Origin: Acidobacteriaceae bacterium
GTDB taxonomy: Bacteria; Acidobacteriota; Terriglobia; Terriglobales; Acidobacteriaceae
Assembly (NCBI GenBank): GCA_003135495.1
Contig: PLBX01000371.1
Span: 3,325-16,973, forward strand
Direction of reading: 5' to 3'
DNA: 13,649 nucleotides
The translations under genes were made by a program, and so were the position numbers. This document shows positions 7,084-13,352 of this stretch, in pieces. The notes beneath the pieces are model-generated. The model was given only the letters and a program-made list of their open reading frames with translations. It had not been told where the DNA came from and did no database searches. Positions within the stretch are counted from its first letter, which is position 1, and each line of letters begins with the position of its first letter.

Positions 7084-7114
7084 ACAGGGAAGTCGACAGT
7101 CGGCTTCCTTGTTC
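7082..7114 (+). terminator. Long hairpin overlapping the remnant's stop codon
   Basis: GAACAGGGAAG (7082-7092) pairs with CTTCCTTGTTC (7104-7114) over 11 positions with one G-U wobble. The stem can extend inward through T-G and CGA/TCG around a CAG loop. The stop TGA (7081-7083) overlaps its foot. The 3' arm is pyrimidine-rich, but no run of T follows, so it is either an imperfect intrinsic terminator or an RNA-stability hairpin separating the remnant from the aldehyde dehydrogenase operon. Confidence 0.55.
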
Positions 7115-7192
7115 CTGATTCGAATACTCGCAGGCGCCGGAATCTTTCGGATTGGTTTGGTAGTCGAAGTAAGAAGTAAAGGAGCTTAGAAA

Positions 7193-8686
7193 ATGTCGAC
7201 AGCGACGGATGTGCGTCCAGTACCATTCCTCATAGGCGGGGAGTGGATCAAGGACACGTCGTCTCACATAACGCATGTAAACCCGGCCACGGGCGAGGTG
7301 AACTATCAAGTCTGTGCCGGGACGGAATCTGATATCGATGCCGCGGTGAAGTCCGCGCACGAGGCTGCCAGGAAGCCGGCATGGCGCAATATGTTGCCGC
7401 ACGTTCGAGCACAGATCCTTAACAAGATTGCGGATCTGATGCTCGAACGTTCCGACCTGCTCGCTCGTTCGCAGATGCTTGAGAACGGCAAAGTCTGGAA
7501 GGAGTGCAAGAACCAGGTCATCAACGGCGCAGCCACGTTCCGATACTGCGCCGCGGCTATAGAGACGCTTGGCTCCGAGATCACGCCCCCTCGGGGAAAT
7601 TATCTCGCCATGACTGTCTACGAGCCCTGGGGAGTGGTGGCGGCGATTACACCGTGGAACTCGCCAATCACTTTGACGTGCAACAAAATTGCTGCGGCAC
7701 TGGCTGCCGGCAATGGCATCGTCCTTAAGCCCGCTTCTTATACGCCGACTTCTGGAATTGAATTGGGGAGAATTGCTCTTGATGCTGGCGTTCCTCCGGG
7801 TGTATTTAACGTTGTACCCGGCGCGGGCAGCAAGATTGGCGATGCACTGGTCAGCCATCCGTTGGTAAGAATGGTTTCGTTTACTGGAGGGACCGAGGTT
7901 GGAAGGCGAATCTCGGAGATGGCGGGCAGGAAGATAATTCCAGCCGTGTTGGAGTTGGGCGGAAAGTCACCGCACATTATTTTCGCCGATGCAGATTTGA
8001 ATGCGGCGGCGGATGCGGCGACCGTAGCCATCTTCGAAGGCACTGGTCAATCGTGCACCGCGGGATCACGTCTCTTCGTCGAGCGCAAAGTTTACGATCA
8101 AGTCATTTCCATGATCATGGAACGTGCTCGTGCGTTGCGTGTAGATTTGCCAGATGCGCCGGGTGCGCAACTCGGGCCTAGCGCAAGCTTCTCGCAACGC
8201 GACTTCATTGAAAAGATGGTCGATGGGGCGCGCAAAGAGGGCGCAGAGATTTTGATTGGAGGCTTGCGTCCAACCGATCCGCGACTCGCAAAGGGTGCGT
8301 TCTACATGCCAACCATCGTGGCCGGCATAACCAACAAATCAAACATCGCGCAGCAGGAAATATTTGGTCCGGTGCTCTGCGCCATGCCTTTCGACAATGA
8401 AGACGATCTCATGCAGCAGGCGAACGACATCAGCTACGGTTTGGCTTCCGGAATCTGGACCGCCGATTACAAGCGCGCGTGGCGAGTAGCGCGGGCCTTG
8501 GATGCGGGGATGGTGTGGATCAACACTTACAAACAATTCTCCACCGCATCTCCTTTCGGCGGATTCAAAGACAGTGGGCTTGGCCGCGAAAAAGGCTTGC
8601 AGGGAATCAGAACCTATCAGCAGGTAAAGACGATGTTTTGGAGCATGTCTGACACCTTTGATGGCGGATTCAGTATCGCGAAATAA
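7193..8686 (+). CDS. NAD(P)+-dependent aldehyde dehydrogenase
   Basis: It oxidises an aldehyde to the carboxylic acid with NAD(P)+, in the cytoplasm. All catalytic residues of the ALDH superfamily are in place: Asn156 in TPWNSP, Lys179 in VLKPASYTPTS, Glu254 in LELGGKSP and the nucleophile Cys288 in GQSCTAGSR; the 34-residue Glu-Cys spacing is standard. EIFGPVL and the end motif SPFGGFKDSGLGREKG are also present. Its 497 residues are the usual full length. Start at the ATG at 7193, with AAGGAG ten bases before. The ThDP enzyme gene begins 24 bases after its stop, so the two are probably one operon: the ThDP enzyme would release an aldehyde from a 2-oxo acid and this enzyme would oxidise it. 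The sequence resembles the broad betaine/benzaldehyde/hydroxymuconic-semialdehyde group, which does not fix a substrate. Confidence 0.92.
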   Translation: MSTATDVRPVPFLIGGEWIKDTSSHITHVNPATGEVNYQVCAGTESDIDAAVKSAHEAARKPAWRNMLPHVRAQILNKIADLMLERSDLLARSQMLENGKVWKECKNQVINGAATFRYCAAAIETLGSEITPPRGNYLAMTVYEPWGVVAAITPWNSPITLTCNKIAAALAAGNGIVLKPASYTPTSGIELGRIALDAGVPPGVFNVVPGAGSKIGDALVSHPLVRMVSFTGGTEVGRRISEMAGRKIIPAVLELGGKSPHIIFADADLNAAADAATVAIFEGTGQSCTAGSRLFVERKVYDQVISMIMERARALRVDLPDAPGAQLGPSASFSQRDFIEKMVDGARKEGAEILIGGLRPTDPRLAKGAFYMPTIVAGITNKSNIAQQEIFGPVLCAMPFDNEDDLMQQANDISYGLASGIWTADYKRAWRVARALDAGMVWINTYKQFSTASPFGGFKDSGLGREKGLQGIRTYQQVKTMFWSMSDTFDGGFSIAK

Positions 8687-8710
8687 TTTTGCAGAGCTAG
8701 AGGTACCTAT

Positions 8711-10528
8711 ATGCCAGATAGCAAAGTTAAGTCGGCTCAGGTGAACGCGGCGGCCGGGACGAAGGGTGCCGCGTACATTGCGGATTTCCTGGTCCAGCAA
8801 AAAGTTCCGTATGTATTCGGCGTGTGCGGTCACGGCATCCTCGGACTGCTCGATGGGTTGTTCGACCGGCAGGAAGAGATCAAAACCATCTCCGTTCACC
8901 ACGAAGCTGCAGCTGGGTTCATGGCGGAAGCATATTTCCGCATTACGCAAAAGCCGGTAGCCACATACACCTCGTGCGGCCCGGGTTCGGCAAATCTCAT
9001 CCTCGCGATCGCAGCGGCGTTTGCTGATTCCTCCGCCATGCTGAACATCACTGGCAATGTTCCCACTGGACAATGGAATCGCGGCCCGTTTCAGGAGACT
9101 GGAAGATATTTCCAGGGTGATTTTGTCAACGCCATCCGTCCTTACGTGAAGCGCAGCTTCCAGCCGACGAGACCAGACATGCTGCCGCTGGCTTTGCGCC
9201 AAGCATTTGCCCTGATGACGAACGGCCGGCCGGGTCCGGTTAATATCGATATCCCGCTCAATGTATTCGTCGAGCCGGTGGACGAAGCCTCCGCCAAGGT
9301 CGACAATCACTGGCCCGCAGCGGATTGGACGCGACCCGCAGCCGATCCCGCGTCGGTCGACGAAGCATTGCGAATGCTCCAGAACGCGCAGCGTCCGGTA
9401 ATCGTCGTAGGACATGGCGTCGAGTTAAGCGGCGCCGAACCAGAGTTGCTGATGTTCGCCGAGGCATTCCGCATTCCCGTTGCGACTACGCCATTCGGCA
9501 AAGGCGTCTTCGATCCGCGCCACGAGCTTAGTCTCGGGCCGACGGGCCGCAACGGCTCCTACATGGCGAATGCGGCTTGCCGAAACGCCGACGTCATTCT
9601 TGGACTCGGCACCCGATTTGACGACAGGGCGACGAGCGCATGGCTGCCCGGCTTTACCTATAACATCCTGCAGAGCAAGTTGATTCACGTTGATATTGAC
9701 CCGACTGAAATCGGGAAAAACTTTCGGCCGGAACTGGGCATCATTGCCGACGCCAAGATTTTCTTGCAGCAACTTCTAGCTCTCCGCCGTCCGGAAACCA
9801 AGAGCTGTCATAGCGCATGGCTGGAACGAATTGCGGGATGGCGTACACGTTGGGAAGAAGCGACGAAGGCGCCGCGTACTTCGGACGCGATCCCGATTCG
9901 CCCGGAGCGCGCGGTAGCCGAGTTGCGAAAAGTTGTGCCAGCTGACGGCATCGTGCTCGCCGATGTTGGCGTACATCACAATTGGCTTGTGGCCGAATAC
10001 GAAGCGTGGAAGACGCGCACGTTCTTGCAAACCTGGGGTTTTGCTTCCATGGGCTTCGCCGTGGCCGGAGCGCTAGGCGCCAAACTGGCCGCGCCCGATC
10101 GACCGGTCGTGTCGCTCTGCGGAGACGGCGCATTCATGATGAACTCGAGCGCCGTGCTTACCGCCGTGGAATACAACATTCCCGTGGTCTGGATGATCTG
10201 GAATAACTTTGGCTATTGCGCCATCCGCGATCAGCAGCGCGGATATTTCGGCAACGATCGTGAAATCGCAACTAGCTTTACCGACGTCAGCGGCAAACTC
10301 TATTCGGCTGACTACGCCATGATGGCCCGATCCATGGGTGCCGTCGGTCATACAGTTGAGAAGCCTGCCGACCTCGCTCCGCAACTTGAAGCGGCAATTG
10401 CGTCCGGCAAACCCACTGTTCTCGATGTTCGTATCGATCGCGAGATCCGTCCCCTTGCCACCGGCAGTTGGGACCTTCCGCCGATTCCTCATCCCATGCC
10501 CAACTTTGGCTGGGGCGAAGACGAATAA
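8711..10528 (+). CDS. ThDP-dependent enzyme of the acetolactate synthase family
   Basis: It belongs to the enzymes that cleave or join C-C bonds next to a carbonyl using thiamine diphosphate. The three domains appear in order. The Pyr domain has Glu65 in SVHHEAAAGFMAEAY, the residue that activates ThDP. The central domain is strongly acetolactate synthase-like (GLGTRFDDRAT, HVDIDPTEIGKNFRP). The PP domain has the Mg/ThDP motif Gly471-Asp472-Gly473 ending at Asn498-Asn499. Its 605 residues are a little longer than usual. AGAGGT lies six bases before the ATG. No small regulatory subunit gene (ilvN/ilvH) or other branched-chain synthesis gene is near, and the partner is an aldehyde dehydrogenase, so a catabolic decarboxylase or carboligase is more likely than IlvB. 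Candidates include benzoylformate decarboxylase-like or sulfoacetaldehyde acetyltransferase-like roles; none is proved. Confidence 0.85.
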   Translation: MPDSKVKSAQVNAAAGTKGAAYIADFLVQQKVPYVFGVCGHGILGLLDGLFDRQEEIKTISVHHEAAAGFMAEAYFRITQKPVATYTSCGPGSANLILAIAAAFADSSAMLNITGNVPTGQWNRGPFQETGRYFQGDFVNAIRPYVKRSFQPTRPDMLPLALRQAFALMTNGRPGPVNIDIPLNVFVEPVDEASAKVDNHWPAADWTRPAADPASVDEALRMLQNAQRPVIVVGHGVELSGAEPELLMFAEAFRIPVATTPFGKGVFDPRHELSLGPTGRNGSYMANAACRNADVILGLGTRFDDRATSAWLPGFTYNILQSKLIHVDIDPTEIGKNFRPELGIIADAKIFLQQLLALRRPETKSCHSAWLERIAGWRTRWEEATKAPRTSDAIPIRPERAVAELRKVVPADGIVLADVGVHHNWLVAEYEAWKTRTFLQTWGFASMGFAVAGALGAKLAAPDRPVVSLCGDGAFMMNSSAVLTAVEYNIPVVWMIWNNFGYCAIRDQQRGYFGNDREIATSFTDVSGKLYSADYAMMARSMGAVGHTVEKPADLAPQLEAAIASGKPTVLDVRIDREIRPLATGSWDLPPIPHPMPNFGWGEDE

Positions 10529-10532
10529 GAAT

Positions 10533-10577
10533 GAAAAGAATGGGAGCGCCTGATTTAGACACCCCCATTCCTCTTTC
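10533..10577 (+). terminator. Possible attenuator/terminator hairpin after the ThDP gene
   Basis: GAATGGG (10538-10544) can pair with CCCATTC (10564-10570), and flanking GAAA/TTTC can extend the stem past a bulge. The 19-base loop is large, and the sequence after it (CTCTTTCC) is only moderately T-rich. If real it would lower readthrough into the MFS gene at 10642, the largest gap (113 bases) inside this gene run. Confidence 0.3.
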
Positions 10578-10641
10578 CATGTGCAACGGTTTCGTCCTCC
10601 CAGAAGAGGTTAGGCCCAATGCCTAAAGTTAGCGGCAGAAT

Positions 10642-11994
10642 ATGACAACAGGACCGAGTCTCACTGCGACAACGTTGCCGGAGCAACCGTCCGAAATGGT
10701 CAAGGCAGGTTCCCTGTGGTCGGGCAAGCGTTTTTATATCGCCGCTCTGTTGTTCCTTAATCTTTTCATCAACTACATGCACCGCATTAATCTCTCGGTA
10801 GCCGCGCCCGCGATTGCCCGAGACTTTCACTGGGACGCGGGAAAAATGGGGCTGCTTTTTTCTTCCTACCAGTGGACTTATTGCGTCTTTCTTCTGCTCT
10901 GGGGTTGGACCTCCGATCGCATCGGAACCCGCTGGGTCAACGGATTGTCAGTGACGATGTGGTCGATCGCTGGAATGCTGACCGGAGTGGCGACTACGTT
11001 CGGAGGCATGCTCGCGACTCGATTGGCGCTGGGAGCTGGTGAGGCTGCTTCGTTTCCAACTTCCGCCAAAGTCGTCAGGCAATGGTTTCCCGCGAGTGAA
11101 CGCGGACTCGCAACCGCATTCTTCAACGCCGGAAGCTTTGCTGGGCCGGCATTCTCCGCCCCTCTGGTAGCGTGGGTTTTGTTGAGAGAAGGCTGGCGAG
11201 TGTCGTTCATGATCACCGGATCGCTGGGATTCATTTGGGTAGCTTTGTGGCTGTTACTCTTTCGCAAGCCATCCGAATGTACGTGGCTTCCCGAGGAAGA
11301 ACGAAATTATATCTTGGCGCAAACAGATTCGCAGGCGAAGGCTGCGGCTCCTCCAAAGGGAACTTTGCTGCGGCTCATGGGCACGAAGACCATGTGGGGG
11401 TTGTTCCTGACCCAGGGATGTTGCGCCTACACCATGCTGCTGTTTCTTTTCTGGCTGCCGTCGTACTTGGTCCAATCGCGCCACATGTCATTAGTTAAGG
11501 CCAGTTGGTTTACGTCGGTGCCTTATGTATTTGCCGTGGCGTTGGGATTGATTATCGGCAAATTAAGCGACACTCTGCTAACCCATGAGGACGTAAGACA
11601 GGGTAAGCGCAGGACCTTGCTCATGGTCTTCATAATGTTGTCAGGCGTCGTTCTATTGACCAATATGATCGCCAATGAGTATGTACTCCTGTTGCTGATT
11701 TCGATATCTTTGGCGTGTATCTCAAGCGCGCTCTCGTTGAATATCGCTCTGGCCAACGACTTGGTATGGAATCCTCAGATGCTGGGCATCGCCGTCGGCT
11801 TCATGATCCTCGGCGGCAACATCTTCGGATCCTTAGTGCCAATCGTCACCGGATACATTGTTAAATTCACCGGAAGCTTCGATATCGCATTCTATCTGGC
11901 GGGATTCTTATTATTCGTGGCGGCGCTGATTTGCTTCACCATGACGCGCAGGCCGCTCAATTTTGACGAGGATGTAACGAGTGTGACCCCGTGA
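10642..11994 (+). CDS. MFS transporter, anion:cation symporter (ACS) family
   Basis: This is an inner-membrane importer, probably for an organic anion (sugar acid or aromatic/aliphatic carboxylate), driven by protons. The ACS hallmarks are the helix-1 stretch NYMHRINLSVAAPAI (from residue 45), motif A GWTSDRIGTRW (88-98), the RLALGAGEAASFPTSAKVVRQWFP region, and about 12 transmembrane segments over 450 residues. At the position of the Asp of the NYxDR motif, which is needed for proton coupling in DgoT, this protein has His47, followed by the conserved Arg48. The ATG at 10642 lacks a strong Shine-Dalgarno; an ATG at residue 19 would also leave all helices intact. The stop overlaps the next gene's GTG start (GTGA), so it should be translationally linked to the VOC genes. 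A role in bringing in the substrate of the ThDP/aldehyde dehydrogenase pair is inferred from position. Confidence 0.85.
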   Translation: MTTGPSLTATTLPEQPSEMVKAGSLWSGKRFYIAALLFLNLFINYMHRINLSVAAPAIARDFHWDAGKMGLLFSSYQWTYCVFLLLWGWTSDRIGTRWVNGLSVTMWSIAGMLTGVATTFGGMLATRLALGAGEAASFPTSAKVVRQWFPASERGLATAFFNAGSFAGPAFSAPLVAWVLLREGWRVSFMITGSLGFIWVALWLLLFRKPSECTWLPEEERNYILAQTDSQAKAAAPPKGTLLRLMGTKTMWGLFLTQGCCAYTMLLFLFWLPSYLVQSRHMSLVKASWFTSVPYVFAVALGLIIGKLSDTLLTHEDVRQGKRRTLLMVFIMLSGVVLLTNMIANEYVLLLLISISLACISSALSLNIALANDLVWNPQMLGIAVGFMILGGNIFGSLVPIVTGYIVKFTGSFDIAFYLAGFLLFVAALICFTMTRRPLNFDEDVTSVTP

Positions 11995-12566
11995 ATTTAC
12001 GCGGGTACATCAGGCAATCACAGATGAGCACCGAGGATGAAAAATCGTGGTCGCTAAAGATGGTGTCGCCACTCGAGCCGGGAATCGTATGCGTCGATAT
12101 CGAGCGAATGCTCAATTTTTATACTGAAGTTTTGGGGCTCAAGTTCGCGACGGATGCTGAAGCCTCTCCGGAGATGAGCACAGAATTTGGAACAGGTCCG
12201 GACGGCTTCCGGATTATTCGATTGCAAACGCCCTATGGCGAAAGAATAAAGCTGGTTCAGCCGAAGAAAATGTCTCTGCAGCAAAGCAAGGTTCCAGCAT
12301 GGGTGTTTGCTCGCCAGGGCATCGCTTATCTCACGTTCATCGTTCCCGATGTGAATGAGGTCACGACGCGATTAAAAAAATACAACGTGCAACTGATGAG
12401 CAAGGGTCCGGTCGAGATTCGCAAGGGGATCACCGCCATCTTCACGTGCGATCCGGAAGGCAACTTTCTCGAATTCGTGGAGTATGCCGACCTCGCGTCA
12501 TATCGCCCCGATCTTTTTAAGCGGGCGAATTCTATCGAAGGTGAAGGGAAGACATCGAAGCCGTGA
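11991..12566 (+). CDS. VOC-superfamily protein, cytosolic paralogue (VOC1)
   Basis: This is a glyoxalase/bleomycin-resistance fold protein with two beta-alpha-beta-beta-beta modules in one chain. The first module contains GIVCVDIERMLNFYTEVLGL and the second ends with DPEGNFLEFVEY, which holds the usual last acidic ligand. At the two places where metal-dependent members often have His (before GIV, and in the GxxHxxF strand) this protein has no His (PLEPGIV and GIAYLTF). Metal binding is therefore uncertain. The reaction is not assignable: isomerase, lyase, epimerase and dioxygenase are all possible in this fold. GTG at 11991 overlaps the MFS stop. An ATG at 12024, 11 codons later, also leaves the whole domain. 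It has no signal peptide. The next gene is a close paralogue. Confidence 0.8.
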   Translation: MNLRGYIRQSQMSTEDEKSWSLKMVSPLEPGIVCVDIERMLNFYTEVLGLKFATDAEASPEMSTEFGTGPDGFRIIRLQTPYGERIKLVQPKKMSLQQSKVPAWVFARQGIAYLTFIVPDVNEVTTRLKKYNVQLMSKGPVEIRKGITAIFTCDPEGNFLEFVEYADLASYRPDLFKRANSIEGEGKTSKP

Positions 12567-13216
12567 AGGTAGCGGACATCATAGTTAATCGAGTGCTGCG
12601 CCATCGAGTGCTGAGTCATCAATTACTGAGCTTCGGAGCGATCGGGTTGGCGGTTGCCATGTTCTCGACTGCTTCTCAGTCCCAGGATGAAAAGCGTCCC
12701 GCAAGCAATCATGCCGCGCCCTCCTGGTCTTTAAAGATGGCGACGCCGCTGGAGATGGGGATCGTGTGCCTCGACATGGATCGAATGCTCAATTTTTATA
12801 CCGATGTTTTGGGACTGAAGCTGGTGGCGGATGCCGAAGCATCGCCAGAGATGAGCGCAAAGTTTGGAGCGACGCCGAGCGGCTTCAGAATCGTCCGTTT
12901 GCAGACACCATACGGGGAAAGAATCAAACTGGTTCAGCCGAAGAAAGTTCTTCCGAAACAAACTGCGGCCCCGGAATACGTTTTCGAGAGGCAGGGCACT
13001 GCTTATATCACCTTCATCATTTTCGATATCCATGGCGTTGCGAAGCGATTAAAAGATCACGGAGTTAAGCTGATGAGCCCCGAGCCTGTAGAAATTCGAA
13101 AGGGTGTGATCGCGCTCTTCGCGCAGGATCCGGAAGGGAATTTCGTTGAATTTGTGGAGTATCCGGATCTCGCATCTTATCGGCCCGATCTTTTCAAATG
13201 GAAACAATTCTTTTAA
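12563..13216 (+). CDS. VOC-superfamily protein, predicted exported paralogue (VOC2)
   Basis: From WSLKM to DLFK, 110 of 158 positions are identical to VOC1 by hand count, so the two arose by tandem duplication. The key difference is the N-terminus: about 40 residues with a basic and His-rich start, a hydrophobic stretch LLSFGAIGLAVAMFSTA and a possible cleavage site at TAS/QSQ, like a Sec signal peptide. The mature part again lacks the common VOC His ligands (PLEMGIV, GTAYITF) but keeps Glu in DPEGNFVEFVEY. GTG at 12563 overlaps the VOC1 stop as GTGA. An in-frame ATG in the hydrophobic stretch would remove the signal, but has less context in its favour. The next gene encodes another protein with a signal peptide, so this half of the operon may act in the periplasm. 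The function is unknown. Confidence 0.78.
   Translation: MKVADIIVNRVLRHRVLSHQLLSFGAIGLAVAMFSTASQSQDEKRPASNHAAPSWSLKMATPLEMGIVCLDMDRMLNFYTDVLGLKLVADAEASPEMSAKFGATPSGFRIVRLQTPYGERIKLVQPKKVLPKQTAAPEYVFERQGTAYITFIIFDIHGVAKRLKDHGVKLMSPEPVEIRKGVIALFAQDPEGNFVEFVEYPDLASYRPDLFKWKQFF
12590..12634 (+). repeat. Three 15-base repeats inside the VOC2 signal region
   Basis: CGAGTGCTGCGCCAT (12590-12604) and CGAGTGCTGAGTCAT (12605-12619) differ at three bases. A weaker third unit, CAATTACTGAGCTTC, follows (12620-12634). In frame they encode RVLRH, RVLSH and QLLSF, i.e. the basic n-region and the entry to the hydrophobic core. This suggests that the export signal grew by slippage-type duplication. Confidence 0.55.
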
Positions 13217-13245
13217 TCGGATGCTCAATGTTTTATGCCGGAGTT
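13217..13245 (+). pseudogene. Short relic resembling a third VOC copy
   Basis: Directly after the VOC2 stop, 13218-13245 matches VOC1 12105-12131 at 23 of 27 bases plus one inserted G (13230). All four substitutions are transitions. It would read RML N-(shift)-FYAGV, the RMLNFYTEV motif of the VOC genes. Homology stops on both sides, so it is a scrap at best. It is best explained as the remains of a further tandem copy removed by deletion, or as a recombination footprint. Confidence 0.35.
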
Positions 13246-13283
13246 CGATGTTAGCCATGATTTTGCAGTTGAGGGGGCAGGTT

Positions 13284-13352
13284 GTGGATTCAGTTGAAGT
13301 ATCCGCTTTGCCGTTACAACGACTAAATATAGGGGAAAATGATGAAGGTTAA
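13284..13352 (+). CDS. Possible 22-codon leader ORF overlapping the hydrolase start
   Basis: A strong Shine-Dalgarno, GAGGGGG (13271-13277), lies six bases before GTG at 13284. The frame runs 22 codons (product starts MDSVEVSALP) to TAA at 13350-13352, a few bases beyond the hydrolase start codons at 13339/13342 and in another frame. The arrangement suits translational coupling or leader control. The peptide resembles nothing I know and holds no run of one amino acid. It could be chance. Confidence 0.25.
   Translation: MDSVEVSALPLQRLNIGENDEG

Noticed and set aside
6947..7858. Long minus-strand frame (303 codons) opposite the aldehyde dehydrogenase
   Set aside because: It is antisense to a clearly conserved gene, is Arg/Ser/His-rich, and no domain is recognisable; an effect of GC-rich codon use.
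8339..9415. Minus-strand frame of 358 codons across the dehydrogenase/ThDP junction
   Set aside because: It is the shadow of two strong plus-strand genes and has no recognisable motif.
8711..10528. Calling the ThDP enzyme IlvB (branched-chain amino acid synthesis)
   Set aside because: There is no small subunit and no ilvC/ilvD/leu genes nearby, and it is paired with an aldehyde dehydrogenase, so the specific assignment is not supported.
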